64,000 bases of DNA from JANMJD01 sp963828405 (GCA_963828405.1 CAWHEG010000030.1:248001-312000), one strand, 5' to 3'. Shown: positions 35,962-44,727, numbered from the stretch's first letter. The notes: a model not told the origin generated them from the sequence alone. Made by a program: numbers and translations.

Positions 35962-38583
35962 ATGGACGAGGCCGATCGCCCGGAGGTCGTCGCGTCGGCC
36001 GGGTCCGAACGGCTGTCGATCGCCGAGCGCCGCGCCCAGTGGACCGCGGACGTCGTGCTCAACGACGGCGGGACAGTCCACGTGCGACCGATCGAGCCCG
36101 CCGATGCCGCCGCACTGCAGGGCTTCCACTCGCGTCAGTCGTCCGAGAGCCAGTACTACCGCTACTTCTCGGCGAAGGCCCGGCTGACCGACGTCGAGGC
36201 CGGCCGGTTCTCCGATGTCGACCTGGTCGACCGCGGCGCGCTGGTCGTCGAGGAGGGGGACGAAATGGTGGCCTGGGCGAGCTACGAGCGGTTCTCCGGC
36301 CGTGACGACGCCGACGTCGCCTTCCACGTCGACGGCGCCCAGCAGGGCCGCGGGATGGCAACGCTGCTGCTCGAGCACCTCGGCGCGATGGCCCGGGCGG
36401 CCGGCATCCGCCGGTTCACCGCCGAGGTGCTGGCCGACAACCGCCCGATGCTCGCCGTCTTCGCCCGCACTGGTTGGCCCCTCGACCGACACTTCGACAG
36501 CGGCATCGTCGACTTCGTCTGGCCGATCGACGACACCGCTGAGTTCGTCGCCAACGTCTCACGACGCGAGCAGGTCGCCGACTCGCGTTCGATGGCCCGT
36601 TTCCTCCTGCCCCGCTCGGTGGCCGTGATCGGCGCCTCGGCCCGGGTGGGCTCGGTCGGTCGGACGCTGCTCGAGCACGCCCTGCTCGGCGCCCCCCGGG
36701 TGCCCGTCCACGCCGTCAATCCGCACCACACGGAACTCCTCGGCCTGCCCTGCGTCTCGTCGATCGAGGACGTCGACGCCGACATCGGCCTGGCCGTCGT
36801 GGCGGTCCCGCCCGGGGTGCTCGCCGAGGTGCTCCTCGCCTGCGCCCGACGGCGTGTCCGCGGCGCCATCGTGGTCACCGAGGTGCCGGACGGGTTCCCT
36901 GTGGACGCGCTGATCGCCGACGTTCGCCGGTCGGGGATGCGGGTCGTCGGCCCGGGCAGCATGGGGGTGGCGGTGCCCGGGTCGTCGCCGCCGTTGCACG
37001 CCCATCTGGCGCCGCCCACGATCCCCGCCGGCCCGCTCGCCGTGTCGCTCCAGTCCGGCTCGCTCGGGGCCTCCGTCCTGGAGCGTGCCAGTCGTCTCGG
37101 CATCGGGATCTCGTCGTTCGTCTCGCTCGGCGATCGGGCCGACGTGTCGGGCAACGACCTGCTCCAGTTCTGGCAGGACGACGCATCGACCAGGGTGATC
37201 GCGATGTACACCGAGTCGGTCGGGAACCCCCGGCGGTTCGCCCGGATCGCCCGGCGGGTCAGCCTGACCCGCCCGATCGTGGCGGTGCGGCCCTGGAGCC
37301 ACGCTTTCGACGACGCGCTGCACCAGCAGGCCGGGGTGATCCGCGTCGACACCGTCGGCGAGATGCTCGACACCGCTCGGGTGCTGGCCACCCAGCCGTG
37401 TCCGTCCGGGGCGCGGATCGGTGTCGTCACCGACAGCGCCGGCCCGGCCCGGTTGCTCCTCGCCGGGCTGCAGGCGGTCGGGCTGCACGCCGTGGGGCCG
37501 GGCGGCGCCCGCGGGGAATGGCAGCAGCTTGCGTGGTCGGTCGACGCGGCGTCGTTCGCCGCCGCCGTCGAGGCACGCCGGGGAGACGGCACATGCGACG
37601 CGGTGGTCGCCGTGCATGCCCCGCCTGTGGCACCGACCGACGAGTCGTTCGCCCGCGAGATTGCCGCGTTGATCGCCCCTGCAGGCGAGGTTCCGGTGCT
37701 CGCCGTGCTCCTCGGCCAGCGCGACGGACCGATCGCCCCCGGCTCGGCGATCCCCAACTTCTCCTTTCCCGACGATGTCGCCCGGGTGCTCGGCCGCTGC
37801 GTCCGCTACGCCAGGTGGCGGGATGCCGAGCTCACCCTGGCCGGCGCCGGCGGCCGACCGGTGGGTCCGGCTACCGACCCACGGGCGGGCGAGATCATCG
37901 CCGAGGCGCTCGTTCGGCGACCGGGGGGCACGATGCTCCCGATGGAGCCGATGGCTGCGTTCCTCGAGGCGATCGGCGTCCGGTTCGCGCCGGCCCGCGC
38001 CGTGGCTTCCTGCGAGGCGGCGGTGATCGCCGCCGAAGGGCTGGGGTATCCCGTGGTACTCAAGGCCGAAGCCGGCCGGCGACGGGGCCACGGGCGCGAC
38101 GTAGGCGCCGCACTGGACCTGAGGGACGCCCGGGCCGTGCGCGTGGCATGGGCGCGTCTCGACGGCGAGATCGGTGGACTGCGCGAGGCAATGGTGCAGG
38201 TCGTCGTGCCTTCGGGGATCGAGTGCCGCATCCACGGCACGGTCCATCCGACGCTCGGCCCGGCCGTCTCGTTCGGCCTCGGTGGCGTCTTCGCCGACCC
38301 CCTCGCCGATCAGATCGTGCGGCTGGCTCCGTTCGGCGACGACGCGGCGGGCGAGATGCTCGACGAGTCCCGGGCCGGTGACGTGATCGCCGACCTCGGC
38401 GGGGCGGCCCCCGAGACGAGGGCGATGATCGCCGCGGTGGCCGAGGCGATCGACCGTCACCCCGACCTCGCCGAGGTCGATCTCAACCCGCTGATCGTGT
38501 CGCCCGGGGCGTGCTGGGTCACCGATGCCGTCGTCCGCATCCGGCCGCCCGTGACGCCCGACCCGGCGATGCGTCGACTGTGA
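35962..38583 (+). CDS. GNAT acetyltransferase fused to NDP-forming acyl-CoA synthetase (Pat-like)
   Basis: 873 residues. N-terminal GNAT domain (about 30-200) with VHVRPIEPADAAAL and the acetyl-CoA loop AQQGRGMATLLLEHL. Then CoA-binding (RSVAVIGASARVGSVGRTLLE), two ligase-CoA-like domains (about 340-600) and a C-terminal ATP-grasp domain (LEAIGVRFAPARAVAS; GYPVVLKAEAG). This is the layout of protein lysine acetyltransferases of the Pat type, in which the synthetase part is often inactive and regulatory. Here the segment that normally carries a SHTGALAG-like loop is much shorter (RPWSHAFDDALHQQAG), consistent with lost synthetase activity. Pat enzymes switch off acyl-CoA synthetases and are often cAMP-linked in mycobacteria. 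Confidence 0.88.
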   Translation: MDEADRPEVVASAGSERLSIAERRAQWTADVVLNDGGTVHVRPIEPADAAALQGFHSRQSSESQYYRYFSAKARLTDVEAGRFSDVDLVDRGALVVEEGDEMVAWASYERFSGRDDADVAFHVDGAQQGRGMATLLLEHLGAMARAAGIRRFTAEVLADNRPMLAVFARTGWPLDRHFDSGIVDFVWPIDDTAEFVANVSRREQVADSRSMARFLLPRSVAVIGASARVGSVGRTLLEHALLGAPRVPVHAVNPHHTELLGLPCVSSIEDVDADIGLAVVAVPPGVLAEVLLACARRRVRGAIVVTEVPDGFPVDALIADVRRSGMRVVGPGSMGVAVPGSSPPLHAHLAPPTIPAGPLAVSLQSGSLGASVLERASRLGIGISSFVSLGDRADVSGNDLLQFWQDDASTRVIAMYTESVGNPRRFARIARRVSLTRPIVAVRPWSHAFDDALHQQAGVIRVDTVGEMLDTARVLATQPCPSGARIGVVTDSAGPARLLLAGLQAVGLHAVGPGGARGEWQQLAWSVDAASFAAAVEARRGDGTCDAVVAVHAPPVAPTDESFAREIAALIAPAGEVPVLAVLLGQRDGPIAPGSAIPNFSFPDDVARVLGRCVRYARWRDAELTLAGAGGRPVGPATDPRAGEIIAEALVRRPGGTMLPMEPMAAFLEAIGVRFAPARAVASCEAAVIAAEGLGYPVVLKAEAGRRRGHGRDVGAALDLRDARAVRVAWARLDGEIGGLREAMVQVVVPSGIECRIHGTVHPTLGPAVSFGLGGVFADPLADQIVRLAPFGDDAAGEMLDESRAGDVIADLGGAAPETRAMIAAVAEAIDRHPDLAEVDLNPLIVSPGACWVTDAVVRIRPPVTPDPAMRRL

Positions 38584-38597
38584 TCGGGGACGTCGGC

Positions 38598-38639
38598 CCG
38601 ACGGTGGTCCCCGACCCCGTCGGCGCGGACCAAAGACCC
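38598..38639. promoter_or_regulatory. Two candidate DosR-like boxes upstream of the P-type ATPase
   Basis: CGGACCAAAGACCC at 38626-38639 matches 11 of 14; CCGACGGTGGTCCC at 38598-38611 matches 10 of 14, with centres 28 bp apart. The proximal centre (38632.5) is 42.5 bp from the in-frame GTG at 38675, arguing for a leaderless start there rather than at ATG 38648. Confidence 0.5.
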
Positions 38640-38674
38640 TGCCCGGGATGGTCGAAACGGTGAAGGATGACTTC

Positions 38675-41155
38675 GTGCCGAGCGAGTCGAGTCGGGTGCT
38701 GGACCCGCATGCCGCGGTACCGCTCGACGACGCCGCGGTCGTCGCGCTGCGGGCCAGGTTCGGGCGCAACGAGATCCCCATGCCGTCTCCCCCCGGCCTG
38801 GTGATGCTGGTGGTGCGCCAGCTCCGTGCCCCGTTGGTGCTCGTGCTGATCCTCGCCGGTGGCGCAACGTTCGCCCTCGGGCGCTGGCTCGAAGGTGGGG
38901 TCATCGCCGCGATCGTGGTGGTCAACTCGATCGTCGGCGCGGCTCAGGCACGGCGCGCCGACCAGGCGCTCGACGCCCTGGCGTCGCTCTCGGCCCCGAC
39001 CGCCGTGGTCCGGCGGGTCGGGGGTGTCCGGGTGCTGCCGGCCGCCGAACTCGTGCCGGGTGATCTCATCGAGTTGCGGGCCGGCGACCGGGTCCCGGCC
39101 GACGCCCGGCTGCTGACGGCGGACTCGCTGGCCGTGGACGAGGCCCTGCTCACCGGGGAGTCGTTCCCGGCCGAGAAGGCGACATCGTCGGACGCCGCCG
39201 GCCCCGATGCCGGACTCGTCGCCGCCGGCCGGGTCTTCGCCGGCACCTTCGTCGTGCGCGGCGCCGCCTCCGCCTGCGTGACGGCGACGGGGCCGGAAAC
39301 GTCGATGGGCCGGATCGCCGGCGCGCTCGTCGAGGGCACGGCGCCGCCGCTCGAAGGTGAGTTGCGCCGGCTCGCCCAATGGACGGGGCTGCTCGCCGGC
39401 CTGCTCGGCATCGCCCTGGGGGTCGTGACGTACCTGCACCCGCGGCGGACCGAGGACCGGCTCGCCGAGGCGGCGATCTCGGGGATCGCCCTTGCCGTCG
39501 CCGCCATTCCCGAGGGAATGGTCGCCATCGTGACCATGGCGTTGGCCCTCGGCGCGCAGCGCATGGCCCGCCGCGGGGCCATCGTGCGCCACCTCTCGGC
39601 GATCGAGGGTCTGGGTTCGGCCAATGTGATCTGCACCGACAAGACGGGCACGTTGACGACCGGGAGGCTCGAGGTGATCGAGACCGTCGCCGTGACCGAC
39701 GAGCGCTCGCTCGCCGTGGCGGCCCGGCGGTGCAACGACGCTTCCGGCGAGGTCGGCGATCCGATCGACATCGCCCTCCTCGAGTACGCCCGAGCGCTGG
39801 TGAACGGCGCCGACGACGGTGAGCGCCTGGCCCGGGCGCCGTTCGACGCCGTCACCCGTTCGATGGCGACGGTCCACGGGGGGCCCGGTGGACCGGAGCT
39901 CACCGTCAAGGGCGCGCCCGAGACGGTCCTCGATCGCTGCGTGCCCGGTGACGATGTGGCCCGGCTGCGGACGCTGGGCGAGGAGTGGTCGTCGCAGGGG
40001 CGAAGGGTTCTCGCCTTCGCCACCGGCGGGACCGCCGACCTGGATGCCGACGGCCTGACGGTGCTCGGTCTGATCGCCTTCGCCGATCCACTGCGTCCGA
40101 CGGCGAGGGCCACGATCGACGAATGCCGACGAGGCTCGATCCGCGTCGTCATGGTCACCGGCGACCACGCGGAAACCGCGCGGAGCATCGCCGTGGCGGC
40201 CGGCCTGGCCACCGCCACGGTGGTCACCCCGGCGACGCTGGTCGGCCTCGACCCCGGCGGACGCCAGGAGATGCTCCGCCGTGCCGATGTCGTCGCCCGG
40301 GTCGATCCGGCCACCAAGGTCGAACTGGTCCACGCCCACCACGCCGCGGGCGCCATCGTGGCGATGACCGGTGACGGGGTCAACGACGCCCCGGCGCTGC
40401 GGGCGGCCGACATCGGCGTGGCGATGGGAGGGGGGAGCGACGTCGCCCGGGAGGCGTCGGCGCTGGTGATCACCGACGGCGATCTGGGCCGCCTCGTCGA
40501 CGCCATCGGCGAGGGCCGGACCATCCACCGCAACTTGAGAGCCGTCGTGGCCTACATGGTCAGCGGCAACCTGGCCGAGATCCTGCTCATCGGGTCGTCG
40601 CTGGCCGTGTTCAGCGGGCTCGGCGCTCCGTTCCTGCCTGTCCAGCTGTTGTGGGTCAACCTGATCACGGACGGCCTCCCTGCGCTCGCCCTGGGTGCCG
40701 ATCGACCGATGCCGGATCCACTCGCCGAGCCGCCGCGTCCCCGGGCGGCGTCGTTGGTCTCGGCCCGCTTCATCGCCAGGACGGCGTCGATGGCCGCCCT
40801 GTGCGCGGCGATGGCGCTGGTCAGCAGCGTGATCGCCCGGTCGCTGGGCGCCGACGACGGTGAGCTGCGTGCCCAGCTCCTGCTCAGCCTGCTCGTCGTC
40901 CATCTCGCCCTGGCGCTGATCGTCCGGACGCGCCGATGGACGTTCGAGGCCGGCTGGCGGCGGAGCCGCGGAGTGCTGGGCGCCGTCGGGTTCTCCCTGG
41001 CGATACAGGTCCCGGCGTTCGCCTGGGGTCCGATGCGGCGTGCCCTCGCCCTCGCCCCGGTCCGGCCGGTGGCCTGGTTGATCGCCGCCGGAGCAGGAGT
41101 GGCCACCGTGCTCCTGATCGATGGCGGTCGGGCCGTCGCCTCCCGCCGCTTATGA
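38675..41155 (+). CDS. P2-type cation-transporting ATPase, CtpF-like
   Basis: 826 residues from GTG 38675 (835 from ATG 38648). Signatures: TGES in LLTGESFPAEK, PEGM in helix M4, phosphorylation site ICTDKTGTLTTG, VTGDHAETAR and GDGVNDAPALRAADIGVAMGGGSD. N-terminal cation-ATPase domain and C-terminal helices are present, as in Ca2+/Mg2+/alkali-type P2 ATPases. Mycobacterial CtpF, a DosR-regulon calcium/alkali-cation pump, has the same context (adjacent universal stress genes). The GTG start is preferred because of promoter geometry. The gene converges on and overlaps a universal stress gene by six bases. Confidence 0.92.
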   Translation: MPSESSRVLDPHAAVPLDDAAVVALRARFGRNEIPMPSPPGLVMLVVRQLRAPLVLVLILAGGATFALGRWLEGGVIAAIVVVNSIVGAAQARRADQALDALASLSAPTAVVRRVGGVRVLPAAELVPGDLIELRAGDRVPADARLLTADSLAVDEALLTGESFPAEKATSSDAAGPDAGLVAAGRVFAGTFVVRGAASACVTATGPETSMGRIAGALVEGTAPPLEGELRRLAQWTGLLAGLLGIALGVVTYLHPRRTEDRLAEAAISGIALAVAAIPEGMVAIVTMALALGAQRMARRGAIVRHLSAIEGLGSANVICTDKTGTLTTGRLEVIETVAVTDERSLAVAARRCNDASGEVGDPIDIALLEYARALVNGADDGERLARAPFDAVTRSMATVHGGPGGPELTVKGAPETVLDRCVPGDDVARLRTLGEEWSSQGRRVLAFATGGTADLDADGLTVLGLIAFADPLRPTARATIDECRRGSIRVVMVTGDHAETARSIAVAAGLATATVVTPATLVGLDPGGRQEMLRRADVVARVDPATKVELVHAHHAAGAIVAMTGDGVNDAPALRAADIGVAMGGGSDVAREASALVITDGDLGRLVDAIGEGRTIHRNLRAVVAYMVSGNLAEILLIGSSLAVFSGLGAPFLPVQLLWVNLITDGLPALALGADRPMPDPLAEPPRPRAASLVSARFIARTASMAALCAAMALVSSVIARSLGADDGELRAQLLLSLLVVHLALALIVRTRRWTFEAGWRRSRGVLGAVGFSLAIQVPAFAWGPMRRALALAPVRPVAWLIAAGAGVATVLLIDGGRAVASRRL

Positions 41156-42040
41156 GTGCTGGTCGGGCGCGGCGTGGACGACGGCGATCGGGCAGCCGGC
41201 ATCGTGGATCGCCGCGTTGCTCGTCGAGCCGAGCAACGCCGCTCTGAGTGCGCCCACGCCCCGAGCCCCGAGCACGAGCAGGTCGCAGTCGGCGGCCACA
41301 CCCGTGAGGGCGGTGGCCGGGGAGCCGTACAGCAGCACGGTGTGCACCGCGGGGCGGCCGGCGGCGGCGGTGATCCGGCCGGCGGCGCCGTCCAGCAGCC
41401 GTCGGGCATCGGCCTCCATCATCGCCGCCGCCGAATCGGGTCCGATCCGGGTCGCCGCGTAGGGGTAGTCCCAGGCATGGGCGACGGTGAGCTCGGCGTT
41501 CCACAGACGGGCCTCCTCGTCGGCCCACTCGACGGCGTGAGCGGCGGCCGGTGAGCCGTCGGTGCCGACGACGATCCGCCCGACCACCGGGCGCAGCGGC
41601 CCGCCCGGGACGAGCACCACCGGGCACGGCGCCCGATGCGCCACTCCGTGCGCGACGGACCCGAGCAGCAGCGCAGCGATCGATCCCGCCCCGCTCGATC
41701 CGACGACGACGAGCTCGGCGTCCTGGGCCGCCTCGACGACCTTGCCGACCGCCAGGCCGCTGCTCACCCGGGTCTCGATCTGCAACCCCGGATAGGCGTC
41801 GCGCACGGTCCGGAGCTGCTCACTGGCGACTCGCTCGTGCGCCTGGTGGAACGCCTGGACATCGACCGACGGGAAGGCGATCGCCGCGCCGAAGTCGCCC
41901 CCGTAGACGGGAACGGTGTAGGCGTGGACGACCCGTAGCCCGGCCGTGCGCCGGTCGGCCTCGCGTGCCGCCCACGCCAAGGCCGTCGCGCCGGTGTCCG
42001 ATCCGTCGATGCCGACCGTCACGATCCGTGGATGTCCCAT
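41150..42040 (-). CDS. Universal stress protein, tandem two-domain
   Basis: 296 residues with two Usp domains. Domain 1 (IVTVGIDGSDTGATALAWAA) ends with the ATP motif GSSGAGSIAALLLGS, and domain 2 (GRIVVGTDGSPAAAHAVEWA) with GARGVGALRAALLGS, both fitting G-2x-G-9x-G(S/T). Two-domain Usps of this type (Rv1996, Rv2005c) are prominent DosR-regulon members. It is closely related to the truncated copies at 44728 and 46914. A weak box lies at 42099-42112. Confidence 0.94.
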   Translation of the reverse strand: MGHPRIVTVGIDGSDTGATALAWAAREADRRTAGLRVVHAYTVPVYGGDFGAAIAFPSVDVQAFHQAHERVASEQLRTVRDAYPGLQIETRVSSGLAVGKVVEAAQDAELVVVGSSGAGSIAALLLGSVAHGVAHRAPCPVVLVPGGPLRPVVGRIVVGTDGSPAAAHAVEWADEEARLWNAELTVAHAWDYPYAATRIGPDSAAAMMEADARRLLDGAAGRITAAAGRPAVHTVLLYGSPATALTGVAADCDLLVLGARGVGALRAALLGSTSNAAIHDAGCPIAVVHAAPDQHS

Positions 42041-42098
42041 GGCGTCAGCGTGCGGCACGGTGGCCCTGATCGGCAGGGTCACCCGGACGTGGTCGGCT

Positions 42099-42112
42099 GG
42101 GTCTTGCGTCCC
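42099..42112. promoter_or_regulatory. Weak DosR-like box (10/14) upstream of Usp
   Basis: GGGTCTTGCGTCCC, 59 bp upstream of ATG 42040 on the minus strand. The 42.5-bp rule would place a start at 42063 with a 23-base leader. Confidence 0.35.
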
Positions 42113-42126
42113 AGACCTCGCGGCGA

Positions 42127-42954
42127 TCAGCAGCGGCCGGCGATGAATGCCGCCACGACGTCCTTGGCGCGCTCGACGCGATGGAACAGCAGGGTGCGGG
42201 CGCCCTCGTGTTCGGCGCCGCCTTCCTGGGCGTGGGCGCCGCTGAGGTCGATCGGCAGTTCGATGGTCGTCGTCGTCGGGTTGCGGTGGGGCAGGAGCAT
42301 GTTGCCGACGATCACGTCGGCATGGCGCAGCGCATCGCTCGCATCCCCGCTGATCGTCAACCGCGTGCCGAACAGATCGGCCCGGGCCACCTCGTCGGTC
42401 AAGTCGGCCAGACCGTGCTTGGGGGCGGCGCCCGGCAGCAGTTCGAGGTGCAGCCCGACGCGTACCGCGGCCTGCACCCAGGAGGTGATGTAGGCGCCGT
42501 CGCCGTCGGTGATCACCATCGTGCGGCCGCGCAACGGGCCGATCAGGTCGTTCAGCACCAGCAGGTCGGCGAGGATCTGGAGTGGCCGGTGGCCGTCGCT
42601 GCCCCCGTTGAGGATGGGTACCGGGGCGACCCGGTCGAGGGAGCGCAGCTCGTCGTCGTCGCCGATCGAGGCGATCGCGGCGATGATCCGCAGGGTCGAG
42701 ATCCGTTCGGTCGCCGGTGTGCTCGGCGCCCAGACCGCCGACAGCGACGAACGGACCTGGACCGCCCCCGACCGGGCCACGCCCTCGTGGACGATCGTCT
42801 CGAGGTGGGGGAGGGCGTGGGGAAGGTCGACGATCACGGCCACGGGCTCGGGGAACGCCGGCCCGACCGGCGGTGGCTGGTCGATGAAGGCGACGAGCTC
42901 TTCCATCGAACGGTCGGCGATGGTCAGCAGACTCCCCGGACCCGTCATGGTCAT
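42127..42954 (-). CDS. Degenerate ornithine/aspartate carbamoyltransferase-like protein
   Basis: 275 residues. The strongest family signal is VPILNGGSDGHRPLQILADLL, which parallels the ornithine carbamoyltransferase ornithine-side motif (VINGLSDxxHPxQxLADL), followed by a second-domain Rossmann strand LRGRTMVITDGDGAYITSWV and ADVIVGNMLLPHRNP near the usual HCLP position. The carbamoyl-phosphate motif STRTR is not recognisable (SSLSAVWAPSTPATER is in its place) and the catalytic Cys of HCLP is missing. It is also about 50 residues shorter than real OTCases. Catalysis is therefore unlikely; a regulatory or scaffold role is possible. ATG 42954 overlaps the PPOX stop by four bases. Confidence 0.7.
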   Translation of the reverse strand: MTMTGPGSLLTIADRSMEELVAFIDQPPPVGPAFPEPVAVIVDLPHALPHLETIVHEGVARSGAVQVRSSLSAVWAPSTPATERISTLRIIAAIASIGDDDELRSLDRVAPVPILNGGSDGHRPLQILADLLVLNDLIGPLRGRTMVITDGDGAYITSWVQAAVRVGLHLELLPGAAPKHGLADLTDEVARADLFGTRLTISGDASDALRHADVIVGNMLLPHRNPTTTTIELPIDLSGAHAQEGGAEHEGARTLLFHRVERAKDVVAAFIAGRC

Positions 42955-43424
42955 TCCGTCTTCGGGGCGGCGGCGGATGCGCTCGCCCAGTTCGTGCGGG
43001 CGACGACCCGGAACCTCCGGCCGCTGTACGCGGTGGGTTCGATGCGCACGAAGATTGGCTTGGGTGACGCCTGCCAGGGGAACAACGGCAGTTCGCCTGC
43101 CTCGAGGGCGGCGTACGGCCGGGCGATCGACTCGGCTCTGCCCTTGACCACGACGCTCCATGCCTGGCCGGCCTCGGGCTCGTACCCGTCCACTTCGAAG
43201 GCGACCAACGAGGCCGTGTCGAGGGCGGCGAGCTTGGTGCCGGGCGCGGAACGGAAGACCAGCGATCCGTGGTCGACGATGTAGTTGAGCGGGAAGATCT
43301 CGGGTTCGCCGTCGACGACGACGGCCATCCTGCCGACCTCGGCAGAACGCAGGAACGCCCAGCACTGCGACGGATTGAGCACCTCCATCGCCATCGCCGG
43401 ATCCTCGGCGGCGGGTTCAGCCAT
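42951..43424 (-). CDS. Pyridoxamine 5'-phosphate oxidase-family flavoprotein (PPOX)
   Basis: 157 residues, a split-barrel FMN/F420-binding fold: CWAFLRSAEVGRMAVVVDGE, EIFPLNYIVDHGSLVFRSAPGTKLAAL, VAFEVDGYEPEAGQAWSVVVKG. Close to the family that includes nitroimidazole-reducing NimA-like proteins and DosR-regulon flavoproteins. It overlaps the upstream Usp by eight bases and the downstream carbamoyltransferase-like gene by four, so the three genes form an operon. A second, chimeric copy lies at 45170. Confidence 0.9.
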   Translation of the reverse strand: MAEPAAEDPAMAMEVLNPSQCWAFLRSAEVGRMAVVVDGEPEIFPLNYIVDHGSLVFRSAPGTKLAALDTASLVAFEVDGYEPEAGQAWSVVVKGRAESIARPYAALEAGELPLFPWQASPKPIFVRIEPTAYSGRRFRVVARTNWASASAAAPKTE

Positions 43425-43878
43425 CGCGGGCCTCCTCGACCGCCGAGGCGGCCGCTTCGTCGGCCTCCGCCGCAGCGGTCGGCACGACCATCACCGGGAT
43501 GCGCGAGTCGCGCACGACGGAGGTGGCGGTCGAGCCCAGCAGGCGGGCGAACACGTGGCCGAGGCCGCTGCGTCCGATGACGATCAGCTGCGCGTCGCCG
43601 GCCTGTTCGAGGATCGCTTCGTGGGCACGCCCGAGGACGGCGACGGTCTCGACCGGGATGTCGGCCGGCAGCAGTCGCCGGGCGGCCTCTTGGACGTGCG
43701 CCTTGGCCGCGTCGGAGTCGAAGTCCGGATCGAAGTGGGCGGGCTGGGTGATGTAATCCCAGGCGAGGACGAGCCTGACACGCCCACGGGCGCGCTGCGC
43801 GTACCGGCCGGCGACGCGCACGGCGTGCTCCGACTCGGGCGATCCGTCCCATCCGGTCACGATCAGGAACTCGTCCAT
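43417..43878 (-). CDS. Universal stress protein, single domain (copy 1)
   Basis: 153 residues. FLIVTGWDGSPESEHAVRVAG begins the Usp fold and GRSGLGHVFARLLGST is the ATP-binding motif. The C terminus is an Ala/Glu-rich tail. ATG 43878 has no ribosome site; a box centred at 43920.5 is exactly 42.5 bp away, pointing to a leaderless mRNA. A longer frame to 44190 would include the promoter boxes and is not family-like. First gene of the Usp-PPOX-OTC-like operon. Confidence 0.92.
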   Translation of the reverse strand: MDEFLIVTGWDGSPESEHAVRVAGRYAQRARGRVRLVLAWDYITQPAHFDPDFDSDAAKAHVQEAARRLLPADIPVETVAVLGRAHEAILEQAGDAQLIVIGRSGLGHVFARLLGSTATSVVRDSRIPVMVVPTAAAEADEAAASAVEEARDG

Positions 43879-43913
43879 GTCAGCAGCCTGCGCACGGCCG
43901 GCGGATCCCAACA

Positions 43914-43958
43914 GAGGCTTTGGTCCCGGCCGGCCCTCCAGCAGGGGACCAAGGTCCC
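43914..43958. promoter_or_regulatory. Pair of DosR-like boxes upstream of Usp (11/14 and perfect)
   Basis: GAGGCTTTGGTCCC at 43914-43927 (11/14) and the perfect palindrome GGGACCAAGGTCCC at 43945-43958, with centres 31 bp apart. The proximal one is 42.5 bp from the Usp ATG. Paired boxes about three helical turns apart are typical of DosR-type promoters. Confidence 0.7.
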
Positions 43959-44055
43959 GCCGCGCTCCCCCTGGTGCCCTATGCAGAGTGGTGAGACGAC
44001 TACAAAATGTGCAATCGAAGGGCCCGGTGGATCGAGTAGCCACGCGGAGGAAACG

Positions 44056-44694
44056 GTGGACAAGCGGCAGATGGGATGGAGGCCGGGGCGGCTCGCCGGG
44101 GTCGCTCTCGCCGTGTCGGCAGCCGTCGGGCTGTCGATCTGGGTCGTTGCCCGGCCCGACGAGGCCTGTGGTTTGGCCGGCGGCCGGCACGACACGTCCG
44201 GATCCGCGAACTGGGCGCGAACGGGCCTGGTGATGTCGGTGCTCAACCGGTGCGAGCCGCCGCGCACCACGACTTCAGCCCCGCCGAGGACGACCGTCCC
44301 GGCGACGAGCGTGCCCGTGACGACACCCTCGGCCACGACACTTCCGGCGTCGACGCTCCCGGTGACGACGCTTCCGGTGTCGACACTCCCGGTGTCGACG
44401 ACGGCCACTGCGGCGCCGGCCACGGCACAGCAGGAGACGACATCGACCGTGGCGGCTGCCATCCCCACGTCGGTGCCGTCGACGACCGCAGCAGCGGCCG
44501 CGCCGTCGGTGACCATCAGCACCGTCCGCGGGGCGGCTCCCTCGCCGTCCCCGTTGCCCGAATCCGGCTCCTCCCACGCGACGGTTCTCTCGGCGATCGG
44601 TCTGCTGGCCATCGCTGTCGGGCTCGCCCTGCGCACCGCGGTCGGACGGCCGGCGGGGCCGAAGGTCCCCGGTGCGCGCCACCTCCGGCCCTGA
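44056..44694 (+). CDS. Thr/Pro-rich surface protein with LPESG-type C-terminal anchor (copy 1)
   Basis: 212 residues from GTG 44056, five bases after GGAGG. An N-terminal signal helix (LAGVALAVSAAVGLSIWVVA) is followed by a short Cys-containing part, then a long Thr/Ser/Pro/Val stalk with repeats of LPVTTLPVSTLPVS type. The C-terminal sequence LPESGSSHATVLSAIGLLAIAVGLALRTAVGRP looks like a sortase signal (LPxSG variant), a membrane helix and a basic tail. Wall anchoring is inferred; no sortase gene is visible in the window. Confidence 0.75.
   Translation: MDKRQMGWRPGRLAGVALAVSAAVGLSIWVVARPDEACGLAGGRHDTSGSANWARTGLVMSVLNRCEPPRTTTSAPPRTTVPATSVPVTTPSATTLPASTLPVTTLPVSTLPVSTTATAAPATAQQETTSTVAAAIPTSVPSTTAAAAAPSVTISTVRGAAPSPSPLPESGSSHATVLSAIGLLAIAVGLALRTAVGRPAGPKVPGARHLRP
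44656..44669. promoter_or_regulatory. DosR-like box (12/14) inside the wall-protein gene, upstream of Usp
   Basis: GGGCCGAAGGTCCC lies in the last codons of the preceding gene. The 42.5-bp rule predicts a start at 44705, 23 bases before the Usp ATG at 44728. Coding constraint (Gly-Pro-Lys-Val-Pro) could also explain it. Confidence 0.4.
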
Positions 44695-44727
44695 TCACCA
44701 GGGACGGCTGGCTTCCATGCTGGTCGC

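Noticed and set aside
32440..36492. A 1,350-codon minus-strand open frame opposite the cyclase and membrane protein
   Set aside because: Antisense shadow of genes with clear domains; no conserved motif or ribosome site.
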